A DNA stretch of 64,000 nt from Pilasporangium apinafurcum (taxonomy: Eukaryota; Oomycota; Peronosporomycetes; Pythiales; Pythiaceae), in the NCBI GenBank assembly GCA_001600495.1, contig BCKE01000021.1, forward strand, positions 124,360-188,359, given 5' to 3'. Below the pieces are notes generated by a model, which was given only the letters and a program-made list of their open reading frames with translations, ran no database searches and had not been told where the DNA came from. Every line of letters begins with the position of its first letter. The stretch's first letter is position 1. This document shows positions 44,001 through 53,595 of the stretch, in pieces. The translations under genes and the position numbers were made by a program.

Positions 44001-47000
44001 CTATCGACACCTTGCTGAGAGTAAAAATTACTTGATTTCCGCAGTTCGCGTCTTAGCGCAGCCTTTGGACCACGAGCATATCGTTTGAATCGCAAGTACC
44101 GACTCGCCTTCTGCACTAGCCAGAACGGAATGACCACATCATTTCGAATTAAGTCCTGTTCTTTCGTAAACCGAAACCAGTTTTCCTGGAAATTGAGACT
44201 TCGAAATGCTAAATTCTTCAGACATTCTTCACCCAAACGGAGGACATATAGATACACTGGAGTATGATCTTTCCACAGTTTCCATTGTTTTGCCAATGAT
44301 AGTTGGTCGCGTGCTTCTCTCCACTTCGCATCGCATTGACTACGTTTTTGCTGAATATTGGCTATTAAAACTTGGCACTTCCAACTGTTGGGAACATTTG
44401 TGAGAAATGCTCGCTCTTTTGGACGGCAAATACCACAGATGTAAGGTGCATTCGGATCGTCAACTAATTTCTTGTATCTTTCGGGTTCATTTGTCAGCAA
44501 TGAATCACATTTTGGGTGGGCCCACAACTCGCAGGCATCACATTGAATCAGTTCTTCATCACTAGGGTCCCACCTCAGTCGACAAAGCGGACACCGCTCT
44601 GCATCTTTACGTTGTTTCCGTGCATCCGCTGTCCATACTTGAAGCAGTGGTTTGGCTTTTTCCTTCAGTAATGTAGCCTCGGAGAGCTTGTTTTGACAAC
44701 AGCTTAAACACATGTTTTGGTCGTAACTGTAGCTCATTTCGGGCTGTTTCCTGCCACAATGGTGGCAATCCACGCAGTTTGCACAGTACAAAGTTGATGA
44801 GGCTATTTGATTATTTGATTTATCCTTACCCTGGTCGAGTATCTCGTCGTCCGGATCTGACGCGGCAATAGCAGGCAATAGGCACGATCCATGATAACCA
44901 CGATCACAGTGCCCACACAGATGTAACTTGTTGTAACCATTCACATCGTGATCTCCAGGTCTTCCACATATCTCGCACATCTTGCAATTCAAGCACCTCC
45001 AAAATGTCTGCAGTTGGATGTTTCCGTCGAGTCGGTCCTCACTCATACCTGGAACGCAGAATGAATGAAAGCCTTCGCCACAATCAATACAAAAAATCAT
45101 GAGATTCCTTAAACCGGCGCTCCCACAGATTCCGCACATATCTATCCAGCAGCTGACATGGGCCAAGGGTCGACTTGCAAGCATATTGAACATTTCCACT
45201 CGAGATGGGAGTGCCGAACTCTGTCCCAACTCTGATTGCTGTGTAATAGTTACACGCTTATTCTCTACGCCCGATGATGGAAGTCCATTTGTAGGGATGA
45301 TACTGTTGCCATCGCTGACGCGTGTCGTGCTTGTTGTCGAGGAAAGTGCCAGTGCCTCGTTTGTCTCAGCCAGAGGATGTTTAAGGGAAGTTGTGCTAGA
45401 TGTCACGTTAGGTTTGTTTTCCCCTCCATCAACGGCGCCTTCCACGCTGGTGACTTCTCCTGCGTGATCACTTTCAGTATTTCCTCGAATATCATGTTCG
45501 TCTTCATTCAGAGTGTCCAGTGTAGCATCATTAGTATCACCATTTGCCAATAATTCACTTCCAGCGGCGACACCATCGTCAGCAAATTGACTGTTTCCGA
45601 TAACCGAGTTATTCGGCAGTTGTCTCTTTGCTGCAACAACTAGTGCATCAAAATATTTACCACCGCGTTGTTTCATACGCGTCTTAGGAACTGTTTGCCG
45701 CAGCACTTTCTGTCCTTGCCCGTAAAATCGCCATGCTTCTCGCCAGATTAAGAAATCTCGCTCTTTCGAATTGAACGTTACCGCATTCAAACACATCAAC
45801 TCAAAATCATCACGGAAACCACGAAAGTTCACTCTTGGATAGCTGTTCTGCAAAACTTTCTTTTTCATCGTGCTCAAATCCATAGGAGTTTTGATAATAT
45901 CAAAATAGGTCGGTGCAATCGCCTTCGTCACAGGTTCCTTAAACAGCTCCATTTTGTCTTCCAGTATGAGCCGATGAATCGCATGCAGCATGCGCACTTT
46001 TCGACACGTCAGACACTCATACTTGTGTAGAATTTTGGCATCATATGTGTCGTTAAACTTCAATGAAAACGCGAATTCTTCGTCCACGACTTTTGCAGGT
46101 TTGAATTCCTCTTTGCTACAGGTAGTGATGGTTCCATTCCCACTTGGCAACTCATCTTCTATCGAAGGCGCTTCACCAACCGCTTTTGAAGTTGATTCAG
46201 TTGCCTCCCCGTTTGGGGTACCTTCGATCATTGTAGTATCATCCTTCTCATTCGTTTCCTGGGATGTTTCAGATACAAGTTCGGGTAATTCCGTCAGTAC
46301 ATCCAGTTCGAAATCAGCATTTGCAGCGGAAGGATGAAAGGCTGGATGAGGATCCGGCTCACAGTCAGCATGAATCCACAAATGACATGTCGAGCACGAC
46401 AACAAACTCACACTCGATACAATCTCTTCGTCATTCAGGACATGATAACAGACGGCGCAGTATCGCTGCGACTCATATAGCTCGACGCAATCATTGCACA
46501 GAGACACTGTTTGCAATGGATGGCGCCATTGCGACCAAATGGGGCGATCTTTCACAATAGACGAGTTCCCATCACATCCGTTGTTGATACTGGGTAAATC
46601 CATTTGACAGCCAGCGCAACTGGTGCATTTACTACACATAAACGGCAGTTTTAAGTCCTCGAAAAGGACTGTGCCATCTTCTTCGTTTAATAGAGGAATT
46701 GGACCATATGGCGGATCGCAGCAGGCGGGATGAAAGGATTGCGAGCATTTCACACACGCCACAAGCTCCTCCATACTGGAGCTTTGTGGGTCGGCCATGT
46801 CAAGTGTCGCCGGGAGCAAACACTGAGAGCAAATTTTCGCATCTTCTATTGATGTAGCCGCTGTGCAGACAGAATTCGCTAAGATTTCAGGACCCAACAC
46901 ACTCTGAACGGCAATTGCGGCTGCATCTGCCGATTGCTTCTCAGCCTCGTCATTCTCATATTTCCCAAGCGCCATCGCGACAGCCACGAAATCAGAAGGT

Positions 47001-50000
47001 ATTGCTAGAGAAAATTGCGTCGTCTTAGCAAACAAATCCAACTGCACCCTCCTCTCGCCGCGCAGCAACTCGTGTGTCTTGGTTTCTGAATCGTAACTTG
47101 AAATCATAAATTTGCGTTGATTGACCTGAGGGACAATGGAAGAGAAATTCTCACATCGTTGCAATATTATTTCCTTCCCAGTTAATGCTTCTGCAATTAG
47201 CTGCTCTTGGTTTTCGACGCGATTTCGTGCCAAAAGCTGTTGGAATACGTTTTTCAGCACTACTCGCTCCGCTTTAATCTCGCTTTTTGCCCGTTCCATT
47301 GACATTGCAAATTCATCGAGTAGTTTTCGTGATATTGAAGATTCCTTGGAGGCAGTATTTGGTGGTACAAACCGCTCCATAGATCGGCACAAATATTTGG
47401 GTACCCAAGATGATACGTTCTGTGTGGTTCCCTTGCGACTTGTACTGGTAAAAATACTGACGAGGTGGAAATTTGCCATCGTCGCTTCCTCGTCTTCTGG
47501 TGCCAAGAGGATATGCTGCGCCATGGCATTCATCTGCAGTAGTTGTGCTGGCCACCAATGGTTTTGAAGTGCAGGGACTTTCACATACATCATGGTCTGT
47601 GTTCCAATAATCATTGGGAACGCATACAATGGCAATGACTTTTCTGTTCCATCTTCAAAACGAAGAATGTGATGGTAGGAAGGGTCATCACTTCGAAAAG
47701 CTATGACTCTTCCCATCACCCAATGCTTGTCCCATTTCAAGAAAACACCCACACGTTTCCCAACTAGCGAGAACATTTGCTTAAACTCTGATCGCGTACT
47801 TGGTGGTTTGCCACGAAGTGCTGCCGCATGGGTGTCAACTACTTTTGCGGCGGTGGGACGTAGTAAAGCACCGTATAATTGCATTTCAAGCAGCATTTGC
47901 TTCGAGAAACGTTGCTTTTTCTTTCGATTTTTTTTCAATCTCTTCACACATGGAGTGCAGTACCACGGTCGAGGTGGAACTGATGTTGAGCTGGCACCTC
48001 CAACAACGTCTGCCAATTTAAACTCGCCAAAGCATTTGTCACAAATGATGACAACGACATCATCTTCATCATCATGATCACCACCGTCGTTGTCTGAATA
48101 GTACAACACATCTCCATTTGCCTTCTTCTCATTAAAATCGGTAGCATCAGCAATAGCACCACGATTTTCGCCTGATGACGTTACTACTACCACAGGCTGA
48201 GGGAGGGTAAATGTTGAAAGCTGATTCGCTGAGCTAGATCCATCATTTTCAGTGTGCTCGCTCATTTCACTTGATAATGGATTCATTTTCATTTGCTTGC
48301 TCTTTTGAAAACCACCGCTTCGTTTGCGTTTGCTCCCCGTCGCGCGTTGTACTGATGTTTCTGCTTTATCATCATCTTCACTATTTAGAGTTGATCCCTT
48401 TGTGGTAGCTCCTGATAATCGCGTTGATGAAGCTCTCCTTTTATTGCCTCCTTGTACACGCTGACAGGATTCACAAAGCTTCACACCTGCTAGATTGGCT
48501 TTTTTCACGCTAGTGTTTTCAATCTGCATGTCACAGGCATCACACGTAACTATATCAAAAGCACCAGACGTTTCATGTCGTCGCGCCTCACATTGACCGC
48601 AAAACCATTCGCCTTCTGGAATTGCTGCTAGCGGTGGATTCAGCAACGATGTATCAAACTCTCCTTCACACCCATCACATATTAGTAGCGTCACAATCTC
48701 TTGCGTTATTGCTGGGATAGGTGCCGATGAAGGTTGCTGCTGCTTCTTTTTTGCTCGACTGGTTTTGGTTGACCCAGATCGCTTCTCCTTGGCTTTCTTA
48801 ACAGCAACACATGAAGGACAAAACCAGTCGCCCTCGGGAACATCTGATAGTGGGGGATTAAGTGCTCCCATTTCGTATTCTCCTTCACATCCATCACAAA
48901 TGAGAAGTGTCACATTGACAAGAGGGAGCGTGCTGAGCGTTGTCGGGTTTGTCGAAGATTCATTTCTTGTGTGAAGGCAAGTGCCACAGAACCATTCTCC
49001 TTCTGGAACATCTGTAAGCGGAGGGTACACACTTGCAAGATCGAATTCTCCTTCACAGGCATCGCAGATAAGCATAGTCACCATTTCTGTTCCCAAAGGC
49101 GCACTTGGCACAACTGGAGCTTGTGTGCCGACGGACAACGCTGTAGTTGAGTCTGTGTGTTCTTGTTGCTCCGTACCATCCGTCACACGACTAGATTCGC
49201 ATTTAGGGCAATACCAATCTCCTTCTGGAACATGTTCCAGCGGAGGATTGAGCTTCGCCATCTCCCATTCGTTGTCACATCCGTCACAAAGTAAACTCGT
49301 GCCGAAATTGGGCAAGGATGACAAAGTGGCTTGGTGGTCTTCAGTGGCCATCAGACTTGTCTCAGTATCTTCTTTTAACGATACGCTTCGTGATTTTGTA
49401 CTCGCGGCTTCAATACAATGGCGACATTGCCAGCCAGACTCTGTACTACTATTCGCTATTAGATCATCAAGCTCAGCGTCAGTCGGTTCTGGATCACAAA
49501 ACTCCACGAGACAAAAATGGTCCCCACAGGATTCACAGCAACTCCACCATTGAATTTCACCCCCGCTTGCATTGGTATCATCCTTCTGCAAGAGAAGCGC
49601 AACCAATCGAGATTCAATACAATAGTTCGAAAATGCAGAAGCTTCACTGTTTGTTTGGAAGAAACACGTACGACAACACTGTCCATTATCAACTAGTGGT
49701 GGCTTCGAAAGTGATATGTCCGACCGCCTTCGCTTACGGCTGTTTGGTGATAGTTTCTGCGATGATGCACCAATTGCAAGAGCATTAGTATTTGCTGCAA
49801 TTTGACTTTGGTAGCAACGCCGGTGCAATATACTCTTTTTACACACGGAGCAATTTAATTGGTCATCTTTTTCAATATGTACTTGACGACAAGCCGTGCA
49901 TACTTCGATCTGTTTTTTAAACATGACCCATTTGCTTGCATCTGCAATATCAACTTCAGAACTCGACTCACGGCACGTTTGCTTATTAGTCTCACAAAGC

Positions 50001-50410
50001 GATGCATCTGGCGACTCTGATACATATTCCGCTGCACGAACAGGAAGCAGTAATGGCAAGACGCCATTGAAGTCACTCGCGACTGCATCACTGTTGCACT
50101 TTCCGCACACAAACACGTCCTTCGAAGCCGCAGACTCGCTCATATGTGTCGCTATACATGACGTATGAAAGTAGCCGCTGCATTTTCCGCATTGCGTAGC
50201 CAAGTTCCCATTATTTTTTTGCATTTCTACTTGAATGACTCCGTTTTCGCCCCCAATTTGTGCATTTTCTTGTGCATCTGCATTGGTAGTGCGTGCATTT
50301 GTTTCAGAGACGGCGGCATCGGACCGCGCATGCTTGTGATGCTTCACGGCCGTTTCCGCTGCTATCAGCACGGACATTGTTTGTCGACATCGTAGGCACT
50401 CGAACAACAT
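41078..50410 (-). CDS. Trithorax/MLL-type histone H3K4 methyltransferase, giant multidomain
   Basis: This single exon of about 3110 residues is taken from ATG 50410 (MLFECLRCRQTM); 162 more codons upstream are open but hydrophobic and unlike a nuclear protein. In order: Cys-rich N-terminus; four half-PHD repeats near 370-615 and a fifth near 785-825 (CDxC...CxxC); Tudor/PWWP-like segment near 870-950 (LVGKRVGVFLKWDKHWVMGR, HWWPAQLL); PHD-like fingers near 1200-1330; bromodomain near 1470-1570 (YFDIIKTPMDLSTMKKKV); PHD cluster near 1760-1960; extended PHD near 2340-2445; FYRN near 2630-2690; FYRC near 2725-2805; SET and post-SET near 2965-3110 (INHSCDP, YDYKF, final CDCNAPNCIGRMN). FYRN/FYRC plus ePHD and SET define the trithorax/KMT2 class, which methylates histone H3 Lys4. 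The SET motifs look intact, so it is probably active. Confidence 0.88.
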   Translation of the reverse strand: MLFECLRCRQTMSVLIAAETAVKHHKHARSDAAVSETNARTTNADAQENAQIGGENGVIQVEMQKNNGNLATQCGKCSGYFHTSCIATHMSESAASKDVFVCGKCNSDAVASDFNGVLPLLLPVRAAEYVSESPDASLCETNKQTCRESSSEVDIADASKWVMFKKQIEVCTACRQVHIEKDDQLNCSVCKKSILHRRCYQSQIAANTNALAIGASSQKLSPNSRKRRRSDISLSKPPLVDNGQCCRTCFFQTNSEASAFSNYCIESRLVALLLQKDDTNASGGEIQWWSCCESCGDHFCLVEFCDPEPTDAELDDLIANSSTESGWQCRHCIEAASTKSRSVSLKEDTETSLMATEDHQATLSSLPNFGTSLLCDGCDNEWEMAKLNPPLEHVPEGDWYCPKCESSRVTDGTEQQEHTDSTTALSVGTQAPVVPSAPLGTEMVTMLICDACEGEFDLASVYPPLTDVPEGEWFCGTCLHTRNESSTNPTTLSTLPLVNVTLLICDGCEGEYEMGALNPPLSDVPEGDWFCPSCVAVKKAKEKRSGSTKTSRAKKKQQQPSSAPIPAITQEIVTLLICDGCEGEFDTSLLNPPLAAIPEGEWFCGQCEARRHETSGAFDIVTCDACDMQIENTSVKKANLAGVKLCESCQRVQGGNKRRASSTRLSGATTKGSTLNSEDDDKAETSVQRATGSKRKRSGGFQKSKQMKMNPLSSEMSEHTENDGSSSANQLSTFTLPQPVVVVTSSGENRGAIADATDFNEKKANGDVLYYSDNDGGDHDDEDDVVVIICDKCFGEFKLADVVGGASSTSVPPRPWYCTPCVKRLKKNRKKKQRFSKQMLLEMQLYGALLRPTAAKVVDTHAAALRGKPPSTRSEFKQMFSLVGKRVGVFLKWDKHWVMGRVIAFRSDDPSYHHILRFEDGTEKSLPLYAFPMIIGTQTMMYVKVPALQNHWWPAQLLQMNAMAQHILLAPEDEEATMANFHLVSIFTSTSRKGTTQNVSSWVPKYLCRSMERFVPPNTASKESSISRKLLDEFAMSMERAKSEIKAERVVLKNVFQQLLARNRVENQEQLIAEALTGKEIILQRCENFSSIVPQVNQRKFMISSYDSETKTHELLRGERRVQLDLFAKTTQFSLAIPSDFVAVAMALGKYENDEAEKQSADAAAIAVQSVLGPEILANSVCTAATSIEDAKICSQCLLPATLDMADPQSSSMEELVACVKCSQSFHPACCDPPYGPIPLLNEEDGTVLFEDLKLPFMCSKCTSCAGCQMDLPSINNGCDGNSSIVKDRPIWSQWRHPLQTVSLCNDCVELYESQRYCAVCYHVLNDEEIVSSVSLLSCSTCHLWIHADCEPDPHPAFHPSAANADFELDVLTELPELVSETSQETNEKDDTTMIEGTPNGEATESTSKAVGEAPSIEDELPSGNGTITTCSKEEFKPAKVVDEEFAFSLKFNDTYDAKILHKYECLTCRKVRMLHAIHRLILEDKMELFKEPVTKAIAPTYFDIIKTPMDLSTMKKKVLQNSYPRVNFRGFRDDFELMCLNAVTFNSKERDFLIWREAWRFYGQGQKVLRQTVPKTRMKQRGGKYFDALVVAAKRQLPNNSVIGNSQFADDGVAAGSELLANGDTNDATLDTLNEDEHDIRGNTESDHAGEVTSVEGAVDGGENKPNVTSSTTSLKHPLAETNEALALSSTTSTTRVSDGNSIIPTNGLPSSGVENKRVTITQQSELGQSSALPSRVEMFNMLASRPLAHVSCWIDMCGICGSAGLRNLMIFCIDCGEGFHSFCVPGMSEDRLDGNIQLQTFWRCLNCKMCEICGRPGDHDVNGYNKLHLCGHCDRGYHGSCLLPAIAASDPDDEILDQGKDKSNNQIASSTLYCANCVDCHHCGRKQPEMSYSYDQNMCLSCCQNKLSEATLLKEKAKPLLQVWTADARKQRKDAERCPLCRLRWDPSDEELIQCDACELWAHPKCDSLLTNEPERYKKLVDDPNAPYICGICRPKERAFLTNVPNSWKCQVLIANIQQKRSQCDAKWREARDQLSLAKQWKLWKDHTPVYLYVLRLGEECLKNLAFRSLNFQENWFRFTKEQDLIRNDVVIPFWLVQKASRYLRFKRYARGPKAALRRELRKSSNFYSQQGVDRQKDASAICTIVSEASSCAALLACVYLFYGWRPLPNVVLHLLDNEANEVSGREKLGEGLLKILRLENGGMSLEDEVTMIKTQYDRRVGKKPVTRDSDDAEKNDNVGEERADSLVSSSGTSPVNGKTPSTLTSTRADTVTSASSTLMETTKTAAAVHHVKMTTAPALFGWTVLIAEQSNEQHSPGKTTKESDTGGLTAFTDNRFCALCLMIGDDTLCGRLIYTDMDQWVHVNCALWSVEVYETDTGVLQKCQKAKHRSRLIRCDICGVFGATVGCSVSRCQRHYHFPCAYDNGVLFLPKGETCCPQPEHIEIIKQKLLAQQAKFVPTIDMNSQPELTATDNAVSMTDTNEKASVDDEQDDSGEPLLKKRRVSESQENGEAKDEVDVSVVEKMNEPNSTGSETDTKATETTHRAEADEIGAQEVAQENGNSGNEPALIVETADEKPEEMVTMEEELSIASEPGVPVIDPIAEPRRLLRSDLPLITSDPKKKGQSARNKRQVCIRIGALTVHSLGHIVVGNPTFHTKDAIYPLGFRSTRIFWSTRHLQTRCLYECVITSTEVEERLKKKKLNKTASNSVTLDEEVEQPSEKKLAKVLFRIIASDDQDHPIVASSPDDALIELRSRLVAFYEDNHCFPSTDKNPFLNRSSWFSYGLSGGHFFGFGIPEVMKKIERLPHVATTGVSRTIITKKLRQASRKHKDKVELAHEDETGESEVYVFTHHLPTMKEFEDAQQEVKQLVIAEERARLSSGCARTDGFEGNHHLGDAPMPKPARYRLNKSASNEPIETVAVAGANSNSAASGSGAGGTKGSGGVAIDIEHLPITMQYRELRRRPFDERLEVLKSKIHGYGLFTKEKMVEGQMIVEYQGQMIAQHIADEREKKYEEMGIGSCYMFRLDEKTIIDATRCGNLARFINHSCDPKAFARVVSVENNEKKIVIFAKRTIEAGDEVTYDYKFPIEDEAIRCDCNAPNCIGRMN

Positions 50411-51359
50411 CTTTTTCCCACGAAAATGAACGTTTATTCGATGCCAAATCACGCCCACACGCGGCAGTCGAATCGGCACCTTCTCGTTGTTACTTTCGCT
50501 TTTCTCCTGGATGTGGTGGTTTACCGCCAGAACTTTCCCAAAATTGCCAAAAATACCAAAATAACAAATAATTGGGACATATTCAAAAATAAAAATGTAT
50601 GTTGGCATTTGCAGCTTCGGTAATATATGGGAAAAGTATGTAATTGAGTCAGAGAGACAATTTATTGGGTAAAAATAGAAGATATTTAGACATATTATTG
50701 GCCATAAAAATGACACTAGCAATACCAGGCACATTGCCCAAGTGGCGATGGTGATAAAACCCTTATTTGAAGATGCGAATGCTACCTCCAAGCAATATAC
50801 ATTATCCCACGACCAGCAGCTTCCACAACGCTTTTTATTTATTTTTTGTAGTAGAAGGCACTTTAACAAAAAACTTGTGTGAAATTTGATAGACATTCAT
50901 TCAAACGTCGCAATTTGAGTAAGCCCTTCATTCTCAGGAAACCTTTCGCGGCTGTCGCATCTTCAACGTATGTAGTATTGTGCGAGCTGTATCTAAAGGG
51001 TCCATGTTGCCCACGAGTAATTTCTAGCAGTATCAGATGTGATTTACAATTTCTTCAAGCTAGGCAATTTTTTTCTGAAATCATAAGTGCACGCCAACTT
51101 TGTACAGCATACAGTAAAAGATCGTTTTTTCATCTATTTCTAAATCTATTTCTAATTCAGCGAAAAACCTTTCTCTTCCAACCAGAAGAATACGATCCTG
51201 GCTGATGATCTACTGGTTCCTGCCGCATCAGTTGTGAAAAGAAGAGTGAAGGTAAATGGAAACACACACACGGACTATCTGATCACATGTATATGGCTGC
51301 CTTTCTTCTCATCTAACGGCCACCATTTCCTGATTCTCTCTGCAGGTCACACATAAACA
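50411..51359. promoter_or_regulatory. Divergent region between methyltransferase and lysyl-tRNA synthetase
   Basis: It contains the promoters of both genes. A probable 5'-untranslated intron of the synthetase runs from about 51252 (AAG/GTAAAT) to 51344 (CTCTCTGCAG), ending 15 bases before the start codon. AT-rich sequence at 50560-50900 is an open frame on the minus strand but encodes hydrophobic residues that I regard as non-coding. Confidence 0.45.
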
Positions 51360-53408
51360 ATGAATCCCACGCCCGCAGAACCAGCTGCCGCCGCCGCCGC
51401 CGCACCTGCGGCTCCGCAAGAACTGAGCAAGAACGAGTTGAAGCGCCGTCAGAAGGCCGAGCGCGCTGCCGCTGCAAAGGCCGAAAAGGCTGCCAAGAAG
51501 GCTGAAGAAGCCGCAAAGGCTGGCCCAAAGAAAGCCAATGCTGCCGCTGTCGACGAAGAAGAGTTGGATCCAACCGCATACTTCGCAAACCGTGAAAAGA
51601 TGCTTGTGGAATTGGAGAAGGAAGGTGTGAATCCGTACCCACACAAGTTCCATGTATCGATCTCACTGCCCGAATTCCATGCCAAGTACCACGATATCGC
51701 TGACGGTAGTCACTTGACCGATACAGTCGTGTCGGTCGCTGGTCGATTGCACTCGAAGCGTGCATCGGGTCAAAAGCTCGTGTTCTACGACTTGCGTGCT
51801 GACGGCGTCAAGATCCAGATCATGTCAAGCCTCGATACCTATGAAAGTCCCGAGGCGTTTACCAAGATCCACAGCATCTTGCGTCGTGGTGATATCGTCG
51901 GAGTCAAGGGATTTCCGGGTAAGTCGAAGAAGGGCGAACTCTCGATCTTCCCAACCCAATTGGTGCTGTTGTCGCCATGTATGCACATGCTACCAAAGAC
52001 CCACGCTGGCCTCAAGTTGTTGCAGGACACCCGTTACCGTCAACGATATCTCGATCTGATCTTGAACGACGACACTCGTAAGGTCTTCCAGACACGCGCC
52101 AAGATCATCAACTTTGTGCGCAAGTTCCTGGATGAACGCCATTTCCTAGAAGTTGAGACACCGATGATGAACATGATTGTCGGTGGTGCCACTGCCAAGC
52201 CGTTCGTCACGTATCACAATGACTTGCACATGAACTTGTTCATGCGTGTGGCTCCGGAATTATACTTGAAGCAATTGGTTATCGGTGGCTTGGATCGCGT
52301 CTACGAAATTGGTCGACAGTTCCGTAATGAAGGCATTGATCTCACGCACAACCCAGAGTTTACCAGCTGTGAGTTCTACATGGCGTATGCGGATTACAAT
52401 GACGTCATGGACATGACCGAAAAGCTCTTTTCAGAAATGGTCAAGGAAATTACGGGTAGCTACCAACTCACGATCCAGAAGGAAGCTGGTGAGGAACCTG
52501 TGACGATTGACTTTACGCCACCATTCAAGCGCGTGAAGATGGTGACTGCTGTGGAAGAAGCTACAGGAGTGACCATCCCCATCGATGATCCGGAAAAGTG
52601 CTTGCCTATTCTCGAAGAGCTGGTAACCAAGTACGGTCTGGAATGCTCGCCTCCGCGCTCAATTGCTCGCTTATTGGACAAGCTGGTGGGCCACTTTATC
52701 GAAGACAACAAGGAATACTGGAAGAAGCCATTTTTCATCATGGATCAGCCCGTGTACAACTCGCCGTTGGCCAAGTATCATCGTGAAAAGTCTGGTCTAA
52801 CGGAACGCTTTGAGTTGTTCTTGGCGGGTGCCGAGATCTGTAACGCATACACGGAACTCAACAACCCCAAGTAAGTTTCTTCTTACCAGAGATTTTGAGT
52901 TGCTCGTGGCTGCTTGTTAACCCACGCTTATTTGCTTTGTTTTTTGTACTTGTGTAGGGTTCAGCGTGAACGTTTCATTGAACAAATGGAACAGGCGGCT
53001 GCCGGTGATGACGAAGCGCAGCCTCATGATGAAGCGTTCTGTACCGCCATGGAGTACGGGCTTCCTCCTACCGGTGGATGGGGCTGCGGTATCGATCGTA
53101 TAACCATGTTCCTCACCAACCGATTCAACATTAAGGAAGTTTTACTCTTCCCTGCCATGAAGCCAGATGAACAGGCGCATACGCCTGGCTCAGCCATTTC
53201 TACGACTGGATCGGTGTCGTTGGAGGAAGTCGAGAAGCGCTTGGCGAAGACGACGTTCTTGAACGGTACAACTCCATCGAAGGAAGATGCACTGGTGTTT
53301 GAACGCGTCAAGGTTGTTGGCAAGGACATCCTTATGAAGCACCCGAATGTGGAGAAGTGGCTCGACTTCGTTGGTGCGTTCCCCAACGAATTGCGTGCCA
53401 AGTGGTAA
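51360..53408 (+). CDS. KARS: Lysyl-tRNA synthetase, class II, with C-terminal GST-C-like extension
   Basis: Exons 51360-52870 and 52958-53408 join in phase 2 across an 87-base intron (NNP-K-VQRERF), giving 653 residues. An Ala/Lys-rich amphipathic N-terminus ([20 protein letters not shown]) typical of eukaryotic LysRS precedes the OB-fold anticodon domain near 105-215 ([20 protein letters not shown]). The class II catalytic core follows, with motif 2 in [20 protein letters not shown] and motif 3 in [16 protein letters not shown]...LLFPAMKP. It charges tRNA-Lys in the cytosol. After the core an additional 65-70 residues (about 585-653) read [18 protein letters not shown]...DALVFERV...[15 protein letters not shown]. 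This resembles the GST-C-like fold of eEF1B/eEF1-beta and is absent from human LysRS. No mitochondrial targeting peptide is evident. Confidence 0.93.
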
Positions 53409-53595
53409 GTTGTAGGACGAGGGTACAGGCATGAACTCTCTGTCTTGCAATGTTTTTCGTTCAGAATAGCTGTTGATTTCATCTCCACAATATATCTCTT
53501 TTTACTATCAATTACACCAACGCGATTTAAATAGCAATCCCAGTGTTGTATATTTTAGACATACATCCACATACACACCAAACAGCCAAGATGAC

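Noticed and set aside
50411-50896. 162-codon upstream extension of the methyltransferase frame
   Set aside because: It is hydrophobic, AT-rich and unlike the hydrophilic Cys-rich nuclear protein that follows; ATG 50410 begins a Cys-x2-Cys segment and is the more natural start.
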